Positions 1-11,420 of a stretch of 64,000 nt of DNA are shown one piece after another (the stretch's first letter is position 1; each line of letters opens with the position of its first letter). The stretch covers positions 496,001 to 560,000 of the forward strand of contig JAUZTG010000015.1 in the NCBI GenBank assembly GCA_030734395.1, written 5' to 3'. Made by a program: the position numbers and the translations under genes. The stretch is from Sarocladium kiliense. Taxonomy: Eukaryota; Ascomycota; Sordariomycetes; Hypocreales; Sarocladiaceae. The notes under the pieces are model-generated. The model had not been told where the DNA came from and made no database searches. It was given only the letters and a program-made list of their open reading frames with translations.

Positions 1-2527
1 CTCCTGAGAGACGAGGATACCACCATACGTCCCTGTTTCTGCTTGCGCAAGGGTATGATGTGATTTTACACTAGCACCATCCCTTACCAGCTCATCTGTT
101 GAGCTCGATTGGATGGACTTGACGACCGAGGCTCGCCTCTCCGTGATCCTGACAATGGGGCTGCCCTCAGGCCCATCAGGGTCCTTTGCGCTGGATGCCC
201 TCCTGGTGGCCCACCGCTTGACAAAGTGGCGTCGGTCATCAGGATTATGCGTCATTCCTTGCGGCACAACGAACCCAAGCTCGCGATGCACGCCTTGGCT
301 GAAAGCCAGCTGATCCTGCAGGGAAGCTTGCTGGATCTTAAAGAAGGACAATGGAATGAACTCGCAGGTGGGACTCGTGAGAACAGCATGGATAGGGATG
401 ACGAGGCGGAATGCGAGCAGCTGCATGGTCTCGGTGCGGTCCCCTCGCGTTGTTGGTACATTAACAATCCGGGGTGTGAAGATTGCTTCGTTGAATAAGG
501 GATCCCGGATATAATCACGAAGCTCGGTGATGGCAGCCACGAGCCTCTTTGCCAGCTTCGCCTCTGCTGTTGTCATGTTGCTCGTTGGTGGCTTCTCCAG
601 CGTTTGCAGCATAGCCGTGACAGAGCAGCTGTTGAAATGTTGCAAAAAGTCCATCTGCACCGAGTCGAGCACCGGCATTTTCAAACTCACAGTCGGCAAT
701 GTTGACTTTGATGTCTTGTTGACGAGAACATGGAATCCCGAGGTATTTACTTTGGCGCGCATGCCAAAGAAGCCCAGGTGAACACCTCGTGGTGCCTCGA
801 CGTTGCTCTGCGCATATGATGCCATTTGCCGCAGTTTTGACTCCATCTCGGATGACTGGATCTGCATTCTTGACCGAAGCAGACTGGCGACCTGATGAAC
901 TTCAGCGAAGCGATAGCCAGCTGAGGCAAGACGCGCAGCATCCCTGTCGTCAACGTGGCGTACGAGAAACATGAGAGATCCTCGTGCGTATTGTTGTTGC
1001 CCAGCCATGGCGGCAGCTTTCTCTGCCACACTGGTGACGCTGGAGCTCTTCTTCAAATTTGCTCGAGACCTCTCGCCAAACGATCCAGTTGGGAGGATTT
1101 CATCCCACAGCAGCCCAGCGGCTGTCAGAGGTTGGTTCAATCGTTCGCAAAGAGCCGAAGCAGCGGTGCAGAACAGCTCGCGGAAGATGAGGTCGTAGTT
1201 GTCAACGACTTCACCATGTGAGCTGACGAGCTCGATGCCATAGGACTTGTTCCGGTCGAGCCCAGGGCGGGCTAGGGTAGTCAGATGTGCCTTCATGCCA
1301 GAGATGAGGGATGAGATGGAAGACCAGCTGCGGGATGCTTGGAACATCCAATGAAACAGTGGATGGGCAACGTTAAATCCCTCTTTAGCATGCTACGATG
1401 TGTTAGCCGGTGGGCAACTCCTTCAGCATTGGTCAATAACCGAAGCTTACCTTCTCAAGGAACGAGTCGGTGATGACGGCGCTGGGGGCTACGCCGTCCG
1501 TATCGACCAAGATCCTCCCATACTTGTCGAACACAGCAGCACCCAGAGTAACTTTTTGAGCCCTCCTTGCCGACTTGCTCATGTTTCTTGCCCTGAGCGC
1601 TGCTGATCCTGCGATGACAAAACATGCGATCACTGACTGTTGTACTATCAGTAAACACCGCTACATCTTTCCAAGATGAAAGCACTCACCAGACAGATGA
1701 CGACGATGACAGTCGCGTCTCTTGAAGGTCCTGAGCGACCCTTGTGAATCTTCTTCAAGCGATAGCTTGTGCCAACCGCTGCGACCCAGTGCATCCCGGA
1801 CACAGCACCAGCGAGAACAACGGCGGATAACAGTCTCTTCCACCAAGAGTTGGCCCATATCGACCTGAACACGAAGAACATTGCCAGGGCGATGGTACTC
1901 GCTGCAACAGCAATAACCGCCGCACCAATGACATTGCCCAGCTCGTAGACGCAGATATAGTTCTCGATAGAAGCATTGCCGAGGTAGTGCATTCCGCAGA
2001 CAGCAGCACCGCAAAGGATGCCGCCAGTGCCCACGCGCCACCAGGATACACGGTTGTTTGATCCGACGGCGATGAAGGCAGCCAGCAGCACAACAATGGG
2101 CACGACGAAGGAGACGGCAGTGATGCCACCCGAATATGCGATTTGGAGCTTAGACTCTCCGGATGCCAGGGTGATTGCACGGTTGCCGATGAAGTGCTAT
2201 ATTGGTCAGACAATCACAAAGGTGACGCATAGAGGGACCCGACGACTTACCATACACCAGATAGCCACGCCGCCCATAGTCACTGCCGAACTGACTAGAA
2301 GAATGCTAAACATAGTCAGCATTTGCTGCAACTTGAAGACCTGAGTGTAGTCAAACTCACTGATTGAAGATTCCATTGAGGCCTGTTCTCCGGTTGATCA
2401 ATTCCAGCGTTGAGCCGGCACCAACCAGGCTGACGAAGAAGCTCAGCGCCACGAAGCCCGCACTGTAATTCTGCTTCATGATCTGGCCGCCATACTCCTT
2501 GAGGAGCTCTGCGTCGGAGAGGTCCAT
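1..2527 (-). CDS. MHYT-domain membrane signalling protein (3' end outside window)
   Basis: Five exons are visible: 2527-2361, 2305-2251, 2196-1690, 1636-1451 and 1392 to beyond position 1, at least 769 codons. The start at 2527 opens MDLSDAELLKEY. The first ~250 residues hold about seven hydrophobic segments and three MHYT-type motifs, WCMHFIGNRA, CGMHYLGNAS and SGMHWVAAVGT, the repeated pattern of the MHYT domain. In bacteria that domain is proposed to sense oxygen, CO or NO through a metal bound by the Met/His residues. The fourth exon and the long open fifth exon form a soluble C-terminal region of more than 500 residues. I see no GGDEF, EAL or kinase motif in it. Fungal members are annotated only as MHYT signalling proteins, so ligand and output are unknown. 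All intron borders are GT-AG and keep frame. Membrane location and sensing are inferred. Confidence -1.
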
Positions 2528-5165
2528 CTTGTGAGCGGTAAGCAGGCTATTTCGAGAGAGTGGGCGATCAGACTGATGGCGATCATCAAGCCACGAACCC
2601 AGTCCTGAGGAATGGAGGGGGTGAAAGATCAGGGATCAAATGGACTGATATATCGTTCGGAAATCTCAGAATTGATCCGGCCCCAGGTCCCAGGAACAAG
2701 GGACCGATGGACGACGGGGCTGTCTTGTTTTAGAGTTGATCAAAGCGTTGAGAGACTGGAGCTAAGGTTCAGCCATGCGGGTGTTGATGCTCGCATATCG
2801 CTTTGGCCCCTTGCGCCAACGCCGAGAAATTGGGGAGGAGGAGAAAGAGGAGTAAGCCGCATGGACAAAACAAACTAGGTTGCCGTGCTGATATGCAAGC
2901 CAGAGAAGCAGATGCCACGAGTGGAAGCAGGCCCTCTCCAAGCCCTGCGCGCGCGCCTAGTCCCTGCAGCGGAATGCGTACGGTGTGAGGGAGGGATCGG
3001 CGTCGAGGAGGCTTGCACTTGTGCAGCTGACTTACACGGACGTCTGGGCTCTCCTCTGTCGCCTCCACCCGCCGCGGAACATTAACGGCGAGGGCTTTGC
3101 TTCACGACCAAGCGAGACCCGCATCTTCTCGGTATGTGATGCCCTTAGCCTCCTTGCCTCAAACGGCGCAGACTATTGTTGCCATGCCCTCGACCCTCGC
3201 GTCTCGCAGAAGCAAAAGGTACGTCATGTCAGCCACCTCTGTGGCTTTACTCAGCTTTGTCACTATCCGAAGAAGCATAGAAACCTCCGTATGCAAGACG
3301 GCAGATGCGCCTCGACTCGGTCCCAGCCAGCGTTGTGGCGAACCACAAGGCCAGCCCAATGATGGCCGAGAGATGTCTTACATCGAGAAGTAAAAGGTGC
3401 GTGCGTGTGGAGGAGCAGAGCAGAGACCCAGCGCAACGCAAGGGTTGCAACGAGTGGAGCTTACTTAGCATCGGGGCATTGACTGCGCGCCCGATACGTC
3501 CTCACCTCCCAGCTTCTTCAGATCTAAGCCGAATGCCACAAGCCACCAAATGACAGGTCCCATCCAGCGCAACATCTGAGTGGCCGATGCTGTGAAGGAG
3601 GTGGGAGACCCTCGACGGTCACAAGCCACCACCAGAAGGACAGGGGTATGATTGTAAGCAAACGCCCAACAGGCGCTCATCCTTGCTCGGCTGGCACTTA
3701 TCACAAGCATGGCAGGTGGCTCAATCGCTGCGAAGACGCCGAGAATCAACGGGCATTACTTATTTCACCAGTCTCGATCCGATCGTGGGTCTGCCGCCTC
3801 CATCCAGATGCTGGCGGTGCCAATCCCAACAAGGGTTTGGTGGGCTGTTGAGGGCTATTACTCACCTTCGAGTCTGGTCACTTAACGAAAGCGCAAACTG
3901 CGATGCAGCTCACAGCAATTGCAAATACCTGGCCCCTGCGTCGATCTCTCCCGGATGTAACCCCGGGCTCTATTGCCAGGAACACTCTTGTTTGCCACAT
4001 CATCATCTCGCTTCGCATTGACAACTGAGCATCCATGCGTTCGAAAGCGCATCGCTGTTTGAAATAGTCGGTTCTCCTGCACAAGAGTCGCTGTGTCATA
4101 CTGTCGGTTGGCCGTCGCTAGCTCCAAAAGTGACGGCGACGACCGAGTCTCTCTCGAGCTAGCGAGTGCCACGAACACGCCAACCACCACGCTGTAAGAC
4201 TAAGCGATTGACTTTGCGAGCCGAGGCCTTGCCCTGAGCCAACCCTGCACGATACTCAGGAATGTGTTGCGTCTATGATTCTGACATCCAGCCACTCATT
4301 GCATGTAGATTTGGATCGCTCCGGACAGAGTCCCGCGAGACAATTCGACAGTGTCGATCCCGATCCGTGTTGCGCTTTTGGCATACGAGAGTCTTCTCCC
4401 GTACCGGCCTCTTCGAACCTGCGCCCGTCCTGCAGCCTGGTGAAACCTGCATACCAATAGCCAGTCCACGAACACAGCACGTTAGCCTCCCTGCGCACAA
4501 GCCACCAAGACCCTCTCCACTGATGCGCTTTGGGTGAGGGACAGGCGCCAAATTGTGCGCACGGGCATCACTTGCCTGAACTTGGATGGCTGTCCGGACC
4601 GAAAGGCCCAAACTAGCGGTTCCTTGGTTGGACATGTTCTTTTACTACCGACGGGACGCTCTCGCGGAAGTTGGCGAGAAACTGTCAACAACCGCGCCGT
4701 CGAGGGTCTTTTTGGTAGGCTACCATGACCGTGGCACCTGGCATCTGCTCCCGCGTCCTCTTTTTGGTCTGGCCCGCCACCCCCTGTGCGCATTGTCTCA
4801 CATGAATCCAGGCTCTGGCAGAATTGACGTGGTGTCTTGTCTCATTCCATTGGCATGTTTCGCCCAAGGACCTAGAGAAAGCGGCCCGTAGGTCTCAACC
4901 ACGTTATTGCCACGAGTTCCAGACTCTGTTCTCCATCGCAAAATCTCAGCTCACGATGCTTTGAGTTTCTGACCGGTTCAAGGTTGATGGGCCAGGGACG
5001 CCACCAATACTCCGAACGGCAGTTTCACGGTATCCTCTAAGCGAGATCAGATCCAAACTCCTGGTTCGCGCACGGATGCAGCCTCTATCTGCCCCGCATG
5101 ACCACCAACCTGAATCAGTCAATGGTGAGGGACACCCTGGAGAGCTTCAACTCCGTGCCCCGGGA
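2528..5165. other. Intergenic, no supportable gene
   Basis: This stretch separates the MHYT gene from the 3' end of the TYW4 gene; both lie on the minus strand. It should contain the MHYT promoter. Short minus-strand open stretches with hydrophobic residues (3749-3465, 3471-3247) were tested as exons of a membrane protein, but the splice joins I tried ran into stop codons. A short CG-alternating tract lies near 2946-2955. Nothing else is recognisable. Confidence -1.
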
Positions 5166-8100
5166 TCATCGGGATTCAGCCAGTTGGCGAAGTTCCTCGG
5201 CAATTCTGGAAAGGTAGAACTGACGCATGTCCTGCGGCACATTGCGAAAAGCCTGTGCAATTTTCGCCACATCCTGTCGCCCCTTTTCATACGCAGATAG
5301 GTCTCGATTCCCGTACACATCCCGGCCTTCTGCGTACCCACTGCTCAAGTCACGGAAGAACACATTGACAGCCACGCTCATGTCTGTCAGGGGAGCTGCG
5401 GTGTGAAGCCAAGCCGCTGGAAGAAAAAGGGCATCACCTTCCCCCAAGTTAGCCTCGTAAGGGTGCGTCCCTGCCAATGCCTCGGTTCCTAAAGCAGAGA
5501 AAACATCAAGACTAGACGACGATGCACCAGGAGCGAATGCAAGCCTTGTGGCATCTCGTGGCGGGAAGAGTATCATCTTCTTGGTACCACGAACTTGTGT
5601 GTAAATGTTCGCCATTACCTGCCGCATGTTAACATGAGGACGGTCTAATTCGAGCAAGAGTAGCCCCTTGTTGGTCTGCCGGACTCACATCATAGTGCAG
5701 CCACATATTAGCCCGACCCGATAGCCTGAGGATAGAACTGAAGAGGCAGTCACTTGCAAAACTCAGCTCCGGGGGTAGCCGAAAGTCTGGAGCCAGGAAC
5801 GGAAAATCGTCATTGAGATTGGCTGGGATGTCAGATGGTTTGGATCGAGACAAAGCACGAAGATACATGCGCCCTCCTCTCTCCATCTTGTCGATGATGT
5901 TACCAAATGAATCGGTCACATATCTGAAGTTTTTCGAGTTGAAATCAAGACGAGGACTATCAGAGATACTCTCATGGACCGTGACCTTTTTCTTCTGTCA
6001 GTATCTCTTCCCTGGATGGCCTGAAAGATTACACTCACCTGGGTGTCTGAGCCGACTTGGTCGCAGAGATATTGTGGTGTCCACTTGGTCAGACATGGGC
6101 CAAAGTCGAGACCCTCAAGGATTGCTGGCTTCCTGTTCTCGAGCACCGACCGAAAGTCTTCGGGGCTATTTAAGTGCATGCGTGGAATGATTGTCAGCGG
6201 CACAATGGCATTATTCGTAGAAACGTCAACGTCGACATCTTCAGGGGCTGTTGTCATTCTTGGCGACTCCATTAATCTGATGCCGTTCAAGTCTGATACC
6301 GGACTGTTTGTGTTTATTTTGATGGCGTAGAGTCCTTCGGTCCATAACGTATTTGATTGATACCCAGCATTGCCACCACCTACTATGATGAGGTGGTCAC
6401 GGTAGACGACCGCGGACGATCCCAACATGACTGGCCACTCAGCGCCTGTGGTGAGGCAAAGAAGACATTTCGAATGTGCAGACAACTCTTTTGCCGTCAA
6501 TGGCCACTGGACGAGACTCTGGCCCAAGTAGCCGGTGTGTGATCCAGTGCCAATGCCACCCGCCAGTATTACATGTGTATCCGTTGTGGTGACACAAGTC
6601 CCGAAAAGTGCGGAGTTGGATGAGTGTTTGAGGTCCATTGGAAGAGTTTCAAATCGAACCCGAGCCTGCAAACATATCGTTAGCATATCACGGAAAATCG
6701 AGAATGACCAGGTGTTGAAGGGCCTACCTGAACGCCTGTAGTATCAAGATACCAGCGATAAACCTCCAAATTTGGATTGCCGATGCCAGTGAGGCCGCCA
6801 CACACAAGTCCTTGAAACTTACCAACGGAAGACTGTGCATCAGGTTCGTTGACATTCCATGCAGCAGCACCAAACAAGGCGGGCTTCACAGGATTTTCAT
6901 CCACGCATATCCTCCATCCGTTGTCTGGATGATATACGTACGCGCTTGAGGAAACGCTCCCAGCACTTCGGCCTCCTAGTACAAGTGCCATCGACGATTG
7001 TCCGAGGCGAATGGCAGAGTGACGGTATAGCCCAGCGGGCATATCCCAAGTTTTCTTCCAGTGAGGTCGCCGTCCTCGAACATACAGCCAGCAGTCAGAC
7101 AGAGGTCGGTCTAAAGCCGTCGATCTTCCTCCTATGACAAGAACGCCAGCATGGCCCAAATCCGTGATCGTGAAGCATGACCGACTTGACGGGCCTGATG
7201 CCGGTAGATATGTGATGATTTCCCCTTGGGAGAAAGTCAAGGCGTCATAGTTATCGCTCAAACCATTTGTGTCTTGGCCCATAAGACTTATGAGTAATTC
7301 CGCGCCTTCAGTTGTTGTATCTTGCATCAACGCACCGAATCTGCGTTTTGGGTTCTTGGTCAGAGGATGGCAAGAAATTTGCGCATCGATCTTAGTTGGC
7401 TTGAGAACTGCTGATTCAGGCCCGGGTACTGGTGCTTGTTGCACGCCGTTCCTTGCGTGAAGTACAAGTAAGTGACGAGTAAGGAGAATGAGGTCCTCCC
7501 AATCATCGAAAGGGTCGATCTTGTGGATTAACTCTCGTTCAGTGTCATCGATCTTTGTCCAGAACTCCCACAGATCATAGGCGTTGACGCTACTCCAGCC
7601 TCTTTTCTGGAATCTTCGGATCTGCGAAGAAGCAGTTTGATATGAGTAGAGGCCTTTTAGAGGCGTTTGGTCTTTCTGATAATCTCGTAGAAGCTTCGCG
7701 GCAAACGGATGACTCCCTCCCCCTGGAAGGCAATGTTCAAGGAGACACACTTCGGCGTGCAACTCATTATTTGCCCACTCAATCAGCCTGTCCGTGGCAA
7801 CAACGTCGTTGAAGATGAGTGACATTTCAGCGACGACAAGCACCTGAGTGCCCTTGTCGGCCAAAGGCTCGATAACACTTCGAAGAGTATCGATGTCAGT
7901 GAAGTCGCATCCGATCTGACAGTACTTCTTGCTGGCCAGAAACAGAGGATCTGATTCTTGGTCGCTCGACCTGTGGTCGCTACCTACCAGCTGTTGGAGA
8001 GCTGGTGTCCGGAGAACCGTATCTCGCTTGCTTTTCATAGTACTTGGAAAGTCAACGTCTATGAAGCATGTACTGCTGCATGCATCCTTATGGCGACAGT

Positions 8101-8525
8101 TCATCGTCCAAGGTAAGACATCACTAAGATTGACTCCAGTTAATCGATCATCCAGCTATTGTCACGGAAAAGGTCATTCGTACCTTCCACAACCGAGATT
8201 GATGACCAGCTTTGGCGCCTCCTTCGCATGGGTGCTAAGAAATGTGAGGACTACTTGCTCAATTGCTTTGAGTCTGAGCCAGAAAATCCTGTTGAGGAGG
8301 GGAGACCGGCGTTGGGGTTTCTTGACGAAGTGACGGAGGTACTGAGGTTCCGAGGGATGATAGTAGCGCTCGACACTTCTCTTCGACACGGTATCAAAAA
8401 CCTTTGTCTGGGCGGTGTTAGTAATTGGCTCTCTAGTCCCACTCGCTTACTGTGATGGGCTCATACGGCTGCCAGTTTTTCTTGCACCATGACTGACTGC
8501 ATACTGTGTATTGGCTCGGCGGCAT
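5166..8525 (-). CDS. PPM2: tRNA wybutosine-synthesising protein 4 (leucine carboxyl methyltransferase 2 family)
   Basis: Six exons: 8525-8451, 8407-8184, 8123-6728, 6665-6039, 5994-5689 and 5618-5166, giving 1026 residues in frame. The protein starts MPPSQYTVC. It has an LCMT-type SAM methyltransferase (SVERYYHP and KKPQRRSPLLNR near the N-terminus, SAM-binding NLGCG near residue 95, LEHCLPGGGSHPFA), then kelch-like repeats (ILAGGIGTGSH, IIVGGGNAGYQ), then a JmjC/cupin domain from about residue 720. Ppm2/TYW4 acts late in making wybutosine at position 37 of tRNA-Phe, methylating the side chain and helping methoxycarbonylation. The JmjC part keeps an HYD pair and a distal His (AAWLHTAAP). The AAG acceptor choice for exon 5 is slightly open, because a downstream AG is also in frame. 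It is divergent from ATG18 across 790 bp. Family assignment is firm; the enzymatic role of the JmjC part is inferred. Confidence -1.
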
Positions 8526-9315
8526 TCACTGGCCCCGACATGGCGTAGGACTGGCAGTCTCGCCGTTCCGAGCTCCTTTTTTTGTTACAAGTGCCGGCCT
8601 GGCATGTCAAAAGTGGTCGGAGAAGTCATGCGTGTCTGATATATCAACATATCGCAGGAAATCTATGGTGGGTTTGCTGCCCCCCTTAGAAAGAGCTCGG
8701 AGTGAGGCGCGATCCCTAACCCTCGCCAAAGCCAGTCACGGACCCCGCACAACACTCACCGCGCTACCCTGCATCCACGAAGCTTCCCCCAGCCTCCTCC
8801 TCAACCACCTCAACTCCACCAACAGCTCCCCTCCTTCCGTCGCTTCTTTCGCCCGTCATCGCTTTCATCTTCCACATACAGCGACCGCTGCTACACTCCG
8901 GTGCCAGCCGTCTCTCCATCGCCTCGAGTTTTCTGAGTGTCTCAGACTGTGAATTGCCATTCTCGTCTCCTCCATCTACAGCAATACCCGTTTTGACGAA
9001 AGCGGCCCACAGTAGCAAGACGGACAAGGCACCAGCGACTGAGACATCGATTCTTGTCACAAACCCGGATGGGCGACCCGCATCGCAACACTCCTCTTTG
9101 ACCTCAGCGTCGTCAGCGCTTGCTTCGGCCCAGAGTAGATCGTCTGTCATCTTCGGTTTTCATCATACCGAGCTGTCGCCTACAGCTCTCGTCGGTTGCG
9201 ACGTCATCCTCCACGGCTGAGCTCCGACAAGCTTCACCAGCGAGCAACCTCAACTGTCCAGCAGCCACCTCCATAACCTGCCTGACCTTCTTCTCCTGGC
9301 AGAAGCCTCGTCGCA
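8526..9315. promoter_or_regulatory. Divergent promoter of PPM2/TYW4 and ATG18
   Basis: 790 bp lie between the two start codons. From about 8700 to 9315 the plus strand is rich in C and T, typical of a fungal 5' leader, so ATG18 probably has a leader of several hundred bases. No clear TATA box is seen on either side. A 128-codon minus-strand reading frame at 9150-8764 is most likely antisense chance. Confidence -1.
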
Positions 9316-10827
9316 ATGGCGAACCCGGCTCTCAACTTCATTACCTTCAACCAGGACCACAGCTGTCTCGCTGTCGGTACCTCAAAGGGCTTCCGAATCT
9401 ACCACACAGATCCTTTCAACAGGATATTCAGCAGCGACGATGGCAACATCGCCATTATCGAGATGCTATTTTCCACCTCCCTCGTGGCACTGATTCTTTC
9501 CCCGCGCCATCTCGTCATTCAGAACACAAAAGTTTGTCCCTCTCCGAACTTGCCCAAATGCCAGGCGTTGTTGACTAACACGGGTTTCCCTGCTCTGTAG
9601 CGCGCGTCCGTTATCTGCGAGCTCACCTTCCCCTCCGCCGTCCTCGCCGTCCGACTCAACCGCAAACGACTCGCGGTCGTTCTCGAGGAAGAGATCTACC
9701 TCTACGACATCAGCAACATGAGTCTTCTCTATACGATACCAACTTCCCCAAATCCATCCGCCATCTGCGCTCTCTCTCCCTCCTCGGAGAACTGCTTCAT
9801 CGCCTACCCTCTCCCCAAGCCTCGCGAGGAGCCCGATGCTCGACGACCATCTCACGCACCCCCTCAATCCACATACGTTGCTCCAACCTCAGGCGAGGTC
9901 CTCGTTTTCGACACCCTCACTCTCAAAGCCGTCAACGTGATCGAAGCGCATCGCTCACCACTGTGCTGCATCTGCCTCAACAACGATGGCACCCTCCTCG
10001 CCACAGCCAGCGAAACCGGCACCATCATCCGCGTCTTCTCCGTTCCCAAGGGCCAGAAACTCTACCAGTTCCGCCGCGGCACCTACCCTTCCACTATCTA
10101 CAGCATGTCCTTCAACCTCAGCTCCACCCTCCTCTGCGTCTCCTCAATATCCGACACCATCCACATCTTCCGCCTCGGCGCACCTCCAGGCCACAACACC
10201 CCGGGCGGCGCCGCCATCGAACCTCCCGGCTCACCACAACGTCAAGACCGTTGGTCCCGCGGCAGAAGCTACCACGACGACGCAGACTCCGGTAACAGCG
10301 CGACCGAATCTCCAAGAAGCGACGCCGCTGAGCTAGCAACAGGCGGTAACGGCAGCAGCGCTACCAACAACCCATCCGGCCCTGGCCACCGACGGCAAAG
10401 TGGCTCCTTCAGCAATATGCTCCGCCGTTCCTCTCAAATCATGGGCCGTGGCGTCGCCGGCGTAGTAGGCTCCTACCTCCCCCAATCCGTCACAGAGATG
10501 TGGGAACCACTCCGCGACTTCGCCTACATCAAGATCCCCAAATCCTCCGCCGTCGGCCAAAGCGGCGCGAACACCCCCGCCGGACCACTCCGCAGCGTCG
10601 TCGCCATGAGCAGCAGCAGTCCACAGGTCATGGTCGTGACCAGTGATGGAGGCTTCTACGTGTATAATATTGATATGGAGCAAGGCGGGGAGGGTTATCT
10701 GGTCAAGCAGTTCTCGTGCGTCTGACCCCCTTTTGGATCGCCCAGTGTCTGTGTATGCTGACCTGCGTGTGGCAGGATCCTCGAGGGCCAAGAATACGGC
10801 GGCGACCCCGGCGTAGAGCGAGGCTGA
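9316..10827 (+). CDS. ATG18: Autophagy-related protein 18 (PROPPIN, WD-repeat)
   Basis: Exons 9316-9531, 9601-10715 and 10776-10827 give 460 residues. Start MANPALNFITFNQD matches the usual Atg18 N-terminus, and IEMLFSTSLVALI and LNRKRLAVVLEEEIYLYDI are family hallmarks. WD-like blades form a seven-bladed propeller. The phosphoinositide-binding FRRG motif (YQFRRGTYPS) lies near residue 228. A long Ser/Gly/Pro-rich insert at about residues 275-345 is followed by a conserved amphipathic segment (SYLPQSVTEMWEPLRDFAY), in the position of the membrane-inserting 6CD loop. Known role: Atg18 binds PI3P/PI(3,5)P2 with Atg2 at the phagophore edge and on vacuoles. The tiny last exon encodes ILEGQEYGGDPGVERG. 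It is convergent with the PPS1-like gene. Identity is firm; the last intron is my reading. Confidence -1.
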
Positions 10828-11420
10828 GGACGCAAGTAAGGGCAAGGTGTGAGTAGCGATACTGGGAGGAACAGCATGTTCATCTTCATCTTTATTTTAT
10901 GTATAGCTTGGGCATCAGGCACGGAGTTCTCTTCTTCTTATCTCTCAAGGCCTCATGTTATTCTTAGCACCGTTGTTTATTGTACCATCTACTGCTCAAA
11001 TACCCATCCTTGTAGATGCCATGTATCAAGGACGCATTTTAATGTCACTCTCCACGGTGAGCGATGGAGTCAGAAGAAACAGAACAGCATCATTTGTGAT
11101 CCAGAACCAAACCAGACTATGGACAAGAATCCCGCAGCTAAAGCAGTAACATCTTCGCGGTAAGTCATCAATTCGTCGTAACGTGAGCGAGCAGTTCCTA
11201 GGCCCTCCAGTTCATTGCTTTCCACTGTACTGTGTCCAGCTGCTGTCCCTAAATGCGTTCCATGCGCACAGTTATAGGCAAAGTCCATCAAAATAGAGTT
11301 CATATATGTACAATCGAAAACGAAGCGCCATGTCGCCTAAGGTATAGCTCAGGCAGGCGAAGTTGTCTCACATCTCCGCGCTAGGCGGCACGCAACGACC
11401 CTACGCGATCTTCGAAGCAC
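10828..11420. other. Convergent 3' intergenic region
   Basis: 593 bp separate the stop codons of ATG18 and the PPS1-like gene, so both 3' UTRs lie here. It is AT-richer than the flanks (for example near 10870-10915 and 10955-10990). I see no gene. Confidence -1.

Noticed and set aside
3247..4190. Minus-strand open pieces with hydrophobic residues that resemble exons of a membrane protein
   Set aside because: The joins I tested (donors near 3862, 3765 and 3514 on the minus strand) ran into stops or needed weak acceptors, and no family was recognised. A decayed gene cannot be excluded.
8764..9150. Minus-strand frame of 128 codons with one hydrophobic segment
   Set aside because: It lies antisense to the CT-rich ATG18 leader, where purine-rich antisense strands often give Glu/Gly/Ala-rich chance frames.
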